NCBI GenBank assembly: GCA_023213315.1
Contig: JAKCPI010016693.1
Span: 1 to 64,000, forward strand
From: Euborellia annulipes
Taxonomy: Eukaryota; Arthropoda; Insecta; Dermaptera; Anisolabididae
Reading direction: 5' to 3'
Length of the DNA: 64,000 bases
Under the pieces are notes generated by a model. That model was given only the letters and a program-made list of their open reading frames with translations. It searched no databases and was not told the origin of the DNA. Below, piece by piece: positions 46,861 through 58,367 of the stretch. Each line of letters begins with the position of its first letter. Position 1 is the stretch's first letter. Position numbers and translations under genes: made by a program.

Positions 46861-47146
46861 AAATCTCAGCCAAAAACATCGGAGATGCAAAAAGGGGCGC
46901 CTCGCATTATTTTTGCCTAGCGTCGAGGTGAAATCAAAAAAATGCGCCTCGCTTTTCTGATTTATATAAAAGCGAGGAAATATTTTCACTTAAATAAAAC
47001 CCCTACAGAATTTTATTTGTTTCATATATCCTCGCTTTTATATAAATCAGAAAAGCGAGGCGCATTTTTTTGATTTCACCTCGACGCTAGGCAAAAATAA
47101 TGCGAGGCGCCCCTTTTTGCATCTCCGATGTTTTTGGCTGAGATTT
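46861..47146. repeat. Perfect 118-bp inverted repeat (hairpin)
   Basis: Arms 46861-46978 and 47029-47146 are exact reverse complements by eye, separated by 50 bp. Arms contain GCGAGG motifs (GGCGCCTCGC, GCGCCTCGC). No reading frame or ribozyme core. A transcript across it would form a 118-bp duplex. Confidence 0.9.
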
Positions 47147-47256
47147 CACTTCTTTTTGTGAAATATTACATGAAAATATTATTTATTAATTTTTGTTTAT
47201 TAAATATTAAGTTATCCCATGAATAGATCTTTTAATATGCATTCCAAACAGTAAAA

Positions 47257-47848
47257 AATAAATACATCGTTTGGTATCCATTCAAAACGATAAACATAGG
47301 ATTTCCCTAAATTTTATAAAATTTTAGGTTTTTTATTTTTGTTATGTTGGTAGAATGTAAATACATCGTTTGGTATCCATTCGAAACGATAAACATAGGA
47401 TTTCACCAAATTTTATAAAATTTTAGGATTTTTATTTTTGTTATGTTGGTAGGATGTAAATACATCGTGTGGTATCTATTCGAAACGGTAAACATAGGAT
47501 TTCACCAAATTTTATAAAATTTTAGGATTTTTATTTTTGTTATGTTGGTAGAATGTAAATACATCGTTTGGTATCCATTCGAAACGATAAACATAGGATT
47601 TCACCAAATTTTATAAAATTTTAGGATTTTTATTTTTGTTATGTTGGTAGGATGTAAATACATCGTGTGGTATCTATTCGAAACGGTAAACATAGGATTT
47701 CACCAAATTTTATAAAATTTTAGGATTTTTATTTTTGTTATGTTGGTAGAATGTAAATACATCGTTTGGTATCCATTCGAAACGATAAACATAGGATTTC
47801 ACCAAATTTTATAAAATTTTAGGTTTTTTATTTATTTTATGTTGGTAG
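47257..47848. repeat. 99-bp satellite, six units with alternating subtypes
   Basis: Period exactly 99 bp. Units starting near 47357, 47555 and 47753 have CGTTTGGTATCCATTCGAAA; those near 47456 and 47654 have CGTGTGGTATCTATTCGAAA, so the array expanded as 198-bp dimers. The first unit (about 47257) is the most diverged. Confidence 0.9.
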
Positions 47849-47950
47849 CACTCCTTCTTATCACGTTAATCTATTTCTATCTGAATGGATCTATCCTAAA
47901 AAATTTTTGTTCCATTAGGGATCAAAATTACTAATAATAATATATATGTT

Positions 47951-48206
47951 CATGGGCGTAGCCAGGGGAGGCAGGGGGGCCGTTGCCCCCCCCTGGCTGG
48001 TCCTAAAAATTAAAAAAAATATATATATATATATTTTTCCCATTGGAAATTTTTTTTAACACTCCAATTCACTACATTAATTTAATTTTTTTATTTTATT
48101 TAAATAAATAATTAATACTCTATGTAGATATTAATTGCAAACCCCCCCTCTTCGCCCTAACGAGGAGTTGGCCCCCCCCCTAACAAGAAGTCTGGCTACG
48201 CCCATG
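47951..48206. mobile_element. hAT-type MITE, GGGCGTAGCCAG family, copy 2
   Basis: Ends CATGGGCGTAGCCAG and CTGGCTACGCCCATG; 8-bp TSD TATATGTT (47943-47950, 48207-48214). Nearly identical to 37535-37788 inverted. Confidence 0.9.
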
Positions 48207-48496
48207 TATATGTTCCTAGATGACGTCATCAGGGAGCAAAATAGTTAGAATTGTCTTTTCGCCATGTTAAAGATAGGACAAATTTGAAATTTTGAATACC
48301 TCTCAAAAAGTCACTTTTGATCCAAAATGAAATTTTATATCAAAGGTATCGGGTTTTTGATAGTATCTATTTGTATTTTAAATTTCATCCTAATCGGTCC
48401 AGCAGGGAAACCTGTAGCTTTGTCTAAAAATTTGAAAATTGAAGAAAAGAATGAAAAAAAAAGAAAAAAACAAAAAAAGGAAAAATAAGAGACTAA

Positions 48497-49304
48497 GGCC
48501 CGGCGCACATTGAACGCAGCCGAGGCGCAGCCGAGGAAGAGTGGAGGCGCAGCAGAGGAATAGGCCTCTGTCAGGTCACCGCACATTGAACGCAGTACTG
48601 CGTTGCCTCTGTTGCAAACATGTCATTTGAAATGGAGGAAAAAATTTAAATATTTATGAATTTAGTTTTAAAATTGTATTTTATTTCAAGAAAAAAAAAT
48701 AATCATTTTAATATATTGAAATTCAATCATTGCATTTGAGAATTAAACATATTAAAATGAAATTCAATCACAAAATATTTAATTTTCGTGTTAAATTTAA
48801 ATTATTAGCATAATTATTATATATATATTATCATATATTATTAGCACAATTCATGTTGAGGAGGCCAATCGAGAAGATTCAGAAGGATTCAATTTTATTT
48901 TATTTGTTTTTGTCACCATTCGTAAAATTTAGCTCTGAAGCAATCGGATCCCACCTTGAGATCATCAGATCATCCTTCAATTTTGTCCGCATGTAATCCG
49001 GGTGTGTTTTATCGTACAACACGGGATGATCTTGAACTAATTGGATTAGTTGTTCCATACTATTAACTTATAAAAAGCTAATAAATCAAATAAAAATAAA
49101 AAAAGTTAAAGTTAAAAAAGCTCGCAGAGGCGACAGAGGACGTAGGAAACTGTGTTGCTACCACAACCAGACAGAGGCTCTGCAGAGTTATTCCTATGCT
49201 ACGCCTGCCCTCTGTCCAATGTGCGCTGCCCTATTGAAACGCGTGTATTACAAAAAGACCTCTGCCTATGCTCTGCCTCGGCTGCGTTCAATGTGCGCCG
49301 GGCC
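48497..49304. mobile_element. PIF/Harbinger-like element, TAA target site
   Basis: Terminal inverted repeats of more than 25 bp beginning GGCCCGGCGCACATTGAACG, flanked by TAA on both sides (48494-48496, 49305-49307), a 3-bp TSD as for PIF/Harbinger. 808 bp, with repeated GAGGCGCAGC motifs near the ends. It carries a MADF-like reading frame but no transposase. Confidence 0.75.
48900..49058 (-). CDS. MADF-domain N-terminal fragment in a Harbinger-like element
   Basis: ATG at 49058, 52 codons, stop at 48900. The peptide opens MEQLIQLVQDHPVLYDKTHP and continues DYMRTK...SRWDPIASELNF, i.e. the LIxLVxxxPxLYD...Y...W..IA.EL signature of MADF (Myb/SANT-like) DNA-binding domains. PIF/Harbinger elements encode a transposase and a separate Myb/SANT/MADF-type protein, so this fits the element around it. 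It covers about the first 60% of a typical ~85-residue MADF domain; the remainder may be a lost second exon or a truncation. Likely non-functional alone. Confidence 0.7.
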   Translation of the reverse strand: MEQLIQLVQDHPVLYDKTHPDYMRTKLKDDLMISRWDPIASELNFTNGDKNK

Positions 49305-51077
49305 TAACTTTTGACCTTCCGAAATCGGCAAAATCTCAACTTTGAGCCTCTGCCATTCTTTTTGGGACTGGAATTTTTTTTTGAATTCGTGCTCAAAATA
49401 ATCCTTATTTATTCTAGTTTAATATAAAAAAAATTTGGCTCCGATATCTTAAAACCTTTTTGAGATATTCGCCCAGAAAGAGAAAAGTTTCTCAAAAAAA
49501 TTTTTTCACGTCCCTATCTTTTATTAAGGATTTAAAATCATTCTTGATAATATAGTCTAGGGACGACTCGTCCATCTAAATGCAATGGGCCATTGGCATC
49601 TATTGGAATATCAACTAAATGGTAGTATTAAGAGTTTCTTTGCTTTCTTTTTGCTTTTTACTTGCTCGGCGACGAGTCGCTCCCGCGACTCTTGATTAAT
49701 AAATTAAAAATTACCGTTTTGGATTGAAAAAGACCATCTATCTATATTTCAAAATAATATTTATTCATGGTGTATTTATTATTCTTAAAAAAAAAAAAAA
49801 GATATACTAGGGTATAAGAATATTTTATCAAAATCACACATCTTGAGAGTGTGATATATTGAAATTTTTCTACTCTCTTTATGCCTCCTTTCCCAGTAAA
49901 TGTCAGATCGTATCACGGGCCAGCTTGTTTTTTTTTTCTAAAACGCGCCTATATTTAAAATTAAATTTAAAAAAAAAATATAAGTTAATATTGTCTTGTT
50001 AAGATAGGGCCTATCAAAAATACCTACCCTTATTAACCTTGAATCTGTTACTCGTCGAGAGAAAATTATCCTAATTCAAGATCCAGGTTTCTTTAAAATT
50101 AAAACCCCTACCCCAAAATTTAGTATTATCAAAATATATTAAAACTGATCAGACCAAATTTCTTATAAAAAGAAAATTTTTTTCTCAGCCACCTGAACAA
50201 ACCAAAAATAAGTTCACTTGTTAGTGCATAAATCGCCTAATGAGAAATTAAAATTAAACTTTATACGAAAAAGAAATATAAGAACTTAAATAAAAAGTCA
50301 AAAATTAAAAATGAATATTTGTCAATGTTGTAATAATGTTTGCCTGGCAAATCTCCCCTTCATTTAAGCGCTTATTGTCAGGTCCCAATTGTAAAATATT
50401 TGATAATACTCTTTCGGTTGAATTAATAAATTAAATAAAAACGAATTAGAGTTAATCTTTTTACGGTTTTTAGGATAAAAGGATTACATTTAATTACATT
50501 AAAGGCGGTTGAACATAATTGCTGGAATCTCGCCTTGAAGTCGAAGCTATCAGGAAATGTAACCACTGGCCCCATAAGAGCTATTTTTCTTAATTTCACC
50601 TTTCTTATAACTAGAGCCCGATTTTTATGCAGCAAAAACCACTAAATATGCCATATAATTAATAAGCAGTAAAAGTATTAAAATGTGCAGGAAAATATGC
50701 AACATATACCGGTATATGACAAAAATATCAAGTACCGGTAAATGGCTTCCAATTAAAGGTAAATCATGATTTCTACTGATGTAAAATTAATCGTGTTTTA
50801 TTTTTAGAAGGAAATAGTGTAAAAACAAAAATTGGTCTCCCATTAAAAACTAAATTTAATGTAAAAAAACAAAACAGTAATATAATAAGTACAGTAAAAT
50901 TTGTTAATTTTTTTAACACAATAAACAAATTATAAAAAAACTTAATATTTCTCAAAAACTAACTAAATTTCCAGGAGTAGTGGCTGAATGTATAATTAAC
51001 AATAAGGAGAATCAGACAGTCGAAAGCAATTAAAGAAAAAATATTTCTGTTTTTGCTTTTTTTTAATAATTACAATT

Positions 51078-51116
51078 GTCGATGTTTCGGCCGATTTTTC
51101 CGGCCTTCATCAGGAC
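51078..51116 (-). ncRNA. Minimal hammerhead motif (solitary)
   Basis: Minus strand: GUC, CUGAUGA, extra A, stem II GGCCG-GAAAAAU-CGGCC (5 bp), GAAAC, AUC, GAC. Stem I GUC/GAC. Stem III has A for G (ACAU), weakening the dimer pairing. Not in a palindrome, unlike the others. Confidence 0.65.
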
Positions 51117-52429
51117 TAGTGTTATGTTCGCCTCAAGCTTAGAGGGGCTCTTGGCAACTCCTGACATACTGTTGGTGCTAACATGTTAAAAAAAGTGCAA
51201 AGTAATATTCACCAAATATGCAAAAATATGCAATATAAAATTTGAACCATAGTGCCAAGGGGCCATGTTTCGAATGGAAAATTGGTTTTCCGGGACGTAC
51301 ATGTTAGCAAATAGAATATGCATTTGCATAGGAATCCGGGCTTTACTTATAACTAACGAACAATTTTAGGTTTTCAAAATTCAAAATTTTAAACGTTATC
51401 ATTAAGTAATGAAAAGTTACTTGAAGATAGGCAACCCAAATGATTCTTTTAACTGCATCACAGATCCTTTGATAGCGAACCATATATGATCACTTATCAA
51501 TTTCTAAAGTTATTTAATTACTGCTCTTGGATGGTCTGTTCTAGAAATTTGAAACATTTAAACATTAATATATTGTTGAGTTGTTCATTGGGTTTTCGGT
51601 CACAAGAGTCTCACTTTTTCTTTTTACGAAGTAAGATAGGACTGCGAAATACCCGAGTATATTACTTTTTGACGTGACAACGTCTTATTTTTATTTTATA
51701 TTCTATCAATGAACGAAAATAAATTTTATTTTTATAAGAGAGAAAAAGAGAGAATTCAAAATGTTTATATATATATAATCATATTGATAGAGAATGGCAT
51801 ATTTTATTTGTTCATTTCTTCTCTCTTCTTTGATATCTTCAGTACAGGATATTCCAACCAAACGGAGTATTTAAGCTTTATTAGATCTTCTCAAAAGGCA
51901 AATGGATTTACTTTATATTGATCCAACGGGATCGAATGTTTACCTGAATTGTTGTTTTTTCATTCTGCTCAATCTCGCAGAGGATTTGAGGAATCAAGAA
52001 AATGGGATGAAACATATTGGTTTCCAGACAATTATTTGCTATATTACTTCAACAGTATCACTTTATTATTTTTTTTTTTCTTATATGAAAAGAAAATCAA
52101 AAACATGTTATGTTTTACGTTTTAAACTGATAGAGATAATCTTTTAATAAGTAGATCATTTTTTCCGAGATTATTAGGATACCAAGTGGTATATATGTTC
52201 AAGCATGAAACCAATAAAGAACTTGAGAAGACACGTCTATTCTAAACCCGACAACTCTTGGAGGCAGGCATCCCATAACAGTTTTAGGCAATGATTAAAT
52301 TCAGTTTAGGGGAAGAGAACTCTTTTTAACCGATGCTCTTACAAGTTAGTAGAAACTGAATATCTCTGGGACTTTTGGTTGAATATTCATGAAATTTTTT
52401 TTTGTAGGTAGAGAATCTTACAGAATAGG

Positions 52430-52850
52430 GCGAGGGGCTGCCTATGTGTTTACCCCGTTGAAGGCAGTTCCGCAGCTAGTATAATATAAAAAATAAATAA
52501 AAATCTCTCATGGTCACATAAAAAAAGTTTTATCATTAAAAGTAAAATGAAAAAAAAAGAGAATAATCGAGTCATTTGCAAAATAATTTCAATGCTGCAA
52601 TTTATTTAACTAACTTGTTTTTTTTTTTTTTTTTAAATAAACATATATTAAGATTAACTTCTTTGACCTTGTCTTATTTCCTTTGGCATTTCAAATCAAA
52701 GATGCAACTGAGTGAGTTTCAAGCGGGTCTAACGCTAAGACTAAATCTATATAGAATCCGAAAGCGTAAAGAAAGACTAGAAAGAAGAATGTTTTTTTTT
52801 TATCTTACTTCTAATGATAAAATATGGTGACATGAGACATTTATTATACT
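52430..52850. mobile_element. Two convergent Helitron-like 3' ends (tentative)
   Basis: Plus strand ...AGTTCCGCAGCTAG|T ending at about 52480 and minus strand ...TGCGGTTTTCGCAGCTAG|T ending at about 52850; both show a small hairpin before CTAG. No Helitron 5' ends were found. Confidence 0.3.
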
Positions 52851-53905
52851 AGCTGCGAAAACCGCATTCTACGGGCTACACATTAAGGGATTTCGCCTGT
52901 ATGTACAGTATTTAACTTTATTTTTCACGTAAAAAAACTCGAGTAAATTGTGGTCTGCATACTCTCAAATATAATACCTAATTAATTTGTTATCACAAGT
53001 CCTTTTCAAATACATACATTAAAAATGGAGAGAAAGTAAAGTTTAAAATAAATTAAGCTTAATTCATTAATTTGTTGTTCTCAGTATGTAGTTTAGAAAC
53101 CTCGTCTTTTATTTAAATAAACACACAATGTAAAACCTTAAAATGTCTTTTATTAATAGGCGGATCAATAAATCCAGTTCAAAGACGCCTGGAGGTGGAT
53201 TCTTTAATGAAAGATGAATGAATGAAATATTTTTTTACTTTAATGAATGGAAATACGTAAGAAAATTGTGGAGGGCTAATTAAAGGGTCGATTTTTAGGG
53301 ATTCAATTTACCTCTACTTTCAAGAGCTATAATTTGATTAGCGCTTTTTTTTGGAAGAATTCTTCATTAATTTATTTATTGAATTAACCAACATTTATAT
53401 AATGTGATACTTAACAGGTAGAGAAAGCTTAAAATAGCCCTTTTTATTTTTGTTTGTTTTATTTTTATTTTTTTTTTTCATTTTCCACTTGAGAATCATC
53501 TTTCTGTAAACACGCGAAGGAAATAAAATAAGCGATCGGGATTGGCCGATTATTCCCAAAAGTGATTTTTTTTTTTGCTTTGCCTTTATCTATCTTAAAA
53601 AGTAAATAGAAATTTTTAAATTCGCAGAAGCCATTTTAGGGGTTAGAGATTAAAATATTTTATGTACTGTTATCTACTCGTTCCTGTTTATCGAGACCAC
53701 CCATCCTGAAGTTCTTAAACCCTTGGCATTGCTTAATAACAATGGCAGCAATTATTATTTTAACTATCAAAATTATTATTCTATTTCTTTACTTTACTCT
53801 GTCATAAGGGCTTTGAATTATTATTTATAATAGTTATAGCTTCATATTTTAACTTATCTTTTCTATATATAGACTATGTAATACAGGATATATGCTGTAT
53901 TGAAA

Positions 53906-54856
53906 TCATGTCAAAAATTCGATGTCGAGATTTTAATGGATATACACGTTTTGAGGTCCTCAGAGTCCAAAAAAAGGGGTTCCCACAAATTGATCTGTCT
54001 GTCTGTTTTATGATTTAGACATGAAGGAAATGAGCTACGGCTGAAATTTTATATTTAAGTTAAGTATCCTTCCGTATAGTTAAAATAAGCTTTTGAATAA
54101 AATCGTCCAAAAAGTAGGCCTACTATCAATATTATAGCATTTAATTGAGGTGTATAGCTGATAATATGATTTATTTAAGGTTCAGGAAATCTCCAATGTG
54201 CAACGCAGCTAGTTGTTTTTTCAATTTTTATTTAAATGTAAAGTGCCAGGGCCAACGTTTCGGTCGCATATAAGACCATCATGCGACCGAAACGTTGACC
54301 CTGCACTTTACGGCACTTTACATTTAAATAAAAATTGAAAAAACAACTAGCTGCGTGGCTCATTGGAGATTCCCTGAACCTTAAATAAATATTATAGCAC
54401 TCTACTAAAATACTTTTTCAGCTTTTTTCGATTTTCTCAAAATTCTATCTAAAGATTTTTTGATTAAAATTCAAAAATTAATTTTTTTTAATGCTCTTTA
54501 AAAATATGTTTTTTTGAAAAAATTGTTTAGAGTACTACACTTTACTGATTTACTTTTTTAGGTTTTTTTTTTTTTTTTAATTTCTCAAAATTCGCTGGAA
54601 CGATTTTGATTAAAATTCATAAATCATCTATTTTTTAGATGTTCTTTAAAAAGTATCTTAATAAATTTTTCCCTAAAACGTGTTTGATATTCACTTTACT
54701 GATGTAGTATTTCGAGTTTTTCCATTGGAAGCATTCGTAGCATAGTGCAAGTGATCAAGTTTGGAATTAAGGTGCTATATGTCGACATAAAAAATTCTGA
54801 TCTTTTACCTTCGTTAATTAAAAGTTGTGTGGTGCTTTAAGTAACACTAGATTTTT
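53906..54856 (-). repeat. HP-A repeat, diverged, split by a Penelope-like insertion
   Basis: ATCATGTCAAAAATTCGATG at left; body; duplicated body blocks near 54500-54700; degraded head (CCTTCGTTAA) near 54810. Interrupted at 54140-54387. Confidence 0.75.
54140..54387. mobile_element. Palindromic Penelope-like insertion with 12-bp TSD
   Basis: Inserted into HP-A with TSD AATATTATAGCA (54128-54139, 54388-54399). Arms run from ATTTAAGGTTCAGG to its complement. Each arm has CCGAAACGTT with GGCCAACGTTTCGG, but CUGANGA has been replaced by CAUGAUGG at the palindrome centre. It shares GAGGTGTATAGCTGA and CAGCTAGTT...TTTCAATTT with 59112-59530, so they are one family. Confidence 0.75.
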
Positions 54857-56247
54857 TTTTAATTTTTTGATTACTAGTTATTTTAAATATATTTTATCTC
54901 TCAGAATCGAAAGCCAACCACTGTCCCCTGATCTCGTAAGATTTCATATGAGTGGCCATAAGATGTGCTCTTAGGGTTTTCACTTTGAGCTGTAAATTCG
55001 TTGAGATTTCGATTAAATTAAATATCAAGTATACAATTTTAATTAAAAACATCTCTCCACTTCTTACGGTTAGGAAATTTCTAATAAAATTAAAATTTGA
55101 AATTAGCTAATTCGGCAATTAATTCAATACCATCTTAACATTAGAAATTATTTATAAATTTCTCATCTCTTGTTTATTTTTTCAAGTAACGTAGCTTGTA
55201 CGGTGTATATATATATGTATGTTGTTGGAGTGCATAAATTAAAAAAGTTTTTGAATCCAATATCTTTCCTGGATATTGTATTTTATTAACTATTCAACCA
55301 GAAAAAAGAGTTTTCCCGCTCAGTGAAAAAGAACATTGACCTAAGGGGGTGGAGGAATCTAACTCCCAATAAGCGAACTTTAATTAGTATTCCATCAGTC
55401 CTCTTCATTTCCATCTCCTCGATATTCACAAATAAACTCTGCAACTTTTTTTTTATTCAAGCATATTTTCTAATTTATTTAGAGAGAAATTGATTATATT
55501 CGCTAAAGTATATCGAGTCCCAAAACTGTTTTTTTTCTCACATCACAGTTATTTTTAATGATTTAAATAAATTCATCAGACTGCATGAAGAAAAAAAATA
55601 ATAAAAAATCCGAATCCGCACCCCTTGGTAGATTTATGATTATATTCATTTATCCCGGCATCTATTATTATCTATCACCATAGGAAATTCATTGAAACCG
55701 CATGATACGCCGCGGTGCACCGCAGATGCACTAATCATTGAAACCACACTTTTAGTCAGCTTAAATCTTTGAAACTTCAACTCCATGAGATGCGCTTTCT
55801 CCGTTTCCTATTTTTTTATTTATATGAAAGCGGGAAGTTTTTTTTATATTCACTTCCTCGATATTCCAAAAGTAATTGCACTATAACTTCATTTGCAAAC
55901 AATGGAATTATTCCCTAATCTGAAAGCATATAATGCCTTGCACATAACACAGGCAGACACGATTTTTGTAAAACAAAGCTGAATAGGATATTATAGTAGA
56001 ATGGACCCACCTTAATCCAAAATTGGCCATAATAAAGTTGTAACACGTAACGCTTTTTTGTTACATTAAAAAAAAAGAAAACAGCTAATATTTGATGAAA
56101 AAAGAAAAAAAATGATTTGACATTTTTTTTAGCCCTGAATATGTATGTCTAAATATATTATTAATATATAAACTTTGTTCATAATTTATATTAAGGTGAC
56201 ATCTAAGAAAATAGCAAACATAAAACAAATATTTTTTGAAAGACTCT

Positions 56248-56546
56248 AATGCCATTTTTTCCTTTTAAGGGGGTCACATCCTCTCTCTTCAAAAACCAAC
56301 AGTAATCACCCATCATGGCTGGATCCCATCGTCCTTAATACCAAATTTCCATTGTTCTGATATCTTTGTGAAACCTTTCTCCCTGCTTATTGCCGACAGC
56401 GCCCGAATTCTTAGGAAAATATGATAAATGAGAATGGAGAAAGTGAATTTTAAATGACATATGGCAAACAAACGTTTTGTAGGACTCTAAAAGTTCATTA
56501 ACTAGGTTGCATCCATTTTATTGTCTAAAATCCCTCTCACTATACT
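56248..56546 (-). pseudogene. Inverted copy of the 3' half of the transposon-protein pseudogene
   Basis: Minus strand: VNELLESYKTFVCHMS, FHSHL-type segment, YFPKNSGAV, KQGERFHKDI, stop in place of Q before GRWDPAMMGDYCW. The stop (TAA) is shared with the plus-strand copy. Confidence 0.7.
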
Positions 56547-56549
56547 TAC

Positions 56550-57195
56550 CAATGAGTTCCAAGCTCTGACAATGAAAGATACCTATGAAAATATGCGCAT
56601 CCTTTTAGATAAAATAAACTACACCCATATCTGGGGATGTAAAAGTTATAGCAATTTTAGTGGGACTTTAACGAGGATTCCCAAAATTTAGCTGTTTTCT
56701 TTGTTTGTGGGACAATTGTGCAATGAATAAATGTTATGTTACGAAAATTTTAACTGAAAAAAGTGAATTTCAACCGGGATCTCAAATTGTAAAGTATGTA
56801 CCACTTGTAGATCCCAAAAATATTCTTTTGCCTTCTTTTCACATTGAACTTGAACTCATCACAAACTTTGTGAAGGTTAGTGAGGAGATTTTTAGGCAAT
56901 AATATGGATGCAAATTAATTAATGAACTCTTAGACTCGAAAAAGACTACAAACGTTTGTTTGCCATATGTCATTAAAAATTCACTTTTTCCATTCTCATT
57001 TTTCATATTTTCCTAAGAATTCGGGCGCTGTCGACAATAAGCAGGGTGAAAGGTTCCACAAAGATATCAGAACAATGGGAATTTGGTATTAAGGACGATG
57101 GGATCCAGCCATGATGGGTGATTACTGTTGGTTTTTGAAGAGAGAAGATGTGATCCCCCTTAAAAGGAAAAAATGGTATTAGGGTCTTTCAAAAA
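56550..57195 (+). pseudogene. Uncharacterised multicopy invertebrate protein family, pseudogene
   Basis: In order: NEFQALTMKDTYENMRILLD; after a frameshift SGDVKVIAILVGL-stop-RGFPKFSCFLCLWD; SQIVKYVPLVDPKNILLPSF followed by HIELELITNFVK; a large internal deletion; then CHMSLKIHFFHSH, YFPKNSGAV, GERFHKDI, a stop, and GRWDPAMMGDYCW. I recognise these motifs as a repeated uncharacterised protein family common in arthropod and cnidarian genomes, probably transposon-encoded; I know no accepted name. At least two stops, a frameshift and a deletion make it dead. Confidence 0.7.
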
Positions 57196-58367
57196 ATATT
57201 TTTTTGATGTTTGCTATTTTCTTAGATGTCACCTTAATATAAATTATAATCATAGTCTATATAATAATATATATACAGGGCTAAAAAAATTGTCAAATCA
57301 TTTTTTCAACAAACATTAGCTGTTTTCGTTTTTTTAATGTAACAAAAAAAGGTTACTTGTTACAACTTTTTAATGGCCATTTTTTGATTAAGATGGGTCC
57401 ATTCTACTATAATATGCTATTCAGCTTTGTGTTACATCGGCCTGTGTAATTAGGAAATTACTTCTCAGGGGTACCGCCAATTCATTCCCATTCTTTCATT
57501 TTCATTCATTGATAAGTAGAGATCCTTTTGTTATTTTTTCTATTAAATTTTTTTATATTTACAATTTTTTAAATTAATAAGCTCTAATTTATGTTTAAAA
57601 TAATACATAACATATCAATTAATCATCAATACATTTTTTTTAATTACCAAATCTAAAACTGTTTGCTTGCATCACGTTCTATGAATTAATTTATTATTAT
57701 TTGAAATAAATAAATAAATAAATAAAACGTATATTTAATTTGCGGATTTCAAATTAATTCTCGTGATGAAAGGACAAATTATTTTGAATATCCATCATTT
57801 AGTTGTTCTAAATTCTTTTTTTCGTTATTGAATCATATTTAGAAAAAGAACGAGGGAAGAGTGATTTGTGATAAGGCGCTTTTACTAATAAGCGACGCGA
57901 ATTCATTCTCTAATGGACCATCATCTCCCATCCCCTTTAAAGGGGAAATGTGTTTTTTTTTTTTTTTTTTTTTTTTTGTAGAATAATTTTAATAATTGAG
58001 GTGAGGAGGCGTTTGGAGTTGAAATTACTGGTGATATTTCGCCTCGTGGGGTTTAAATAAGAAAAAAAAACCTCCGTTAACATTTCGAGTTAATTGTTCT
58101 CTTTTTTCGTGATATTAGTTAAATTAAAAGGAAAGGAGATTTTATACTTACTTTTTGTTAAGAGCGAGAGAATTAATTGGACATAATTTCCATTAGTTAG
58201 TTCAAAGAGACTTTTGAATTTTAATGAAATTTGATATTCCTACGAATGGTGGATGAGCTTCAAAAATCCTTTTTATTTTTAAAATCCATTTTTAAATTTT
58301 AAATATAAAAGGTTAAAATTTTTTGGATGATTAATAACTGGTATCTGTAATTAAAAGAAGTTAGAGT

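Larger units (their letters stand above)
55943..57449. repeat. 1.5-kb palindrome around a transposon-protein pseudogene
   Basis: Arms about 55943-56546 and 56898-57449 with a unique centre 56547-56897. The arms share the 3' coding half of the pseudogene below and its downstream sequence, including the same in-frame stop, so the inverted duplication happened after the gene was already dead. Confidence 0.85.

Noticed and set aside
47257..47848. CRISPR-like regularly spaced repeat
   Set aside because: Units are contiguous 99-bp satellite monomers without unique spacers, in a eukaryotic intron.
51486..52147. Three consecutive plus-strand frames of 63-81 codons
   Set aside because: Different frames, F/I/Y/K-rich from AT composition, no recognisable motif.
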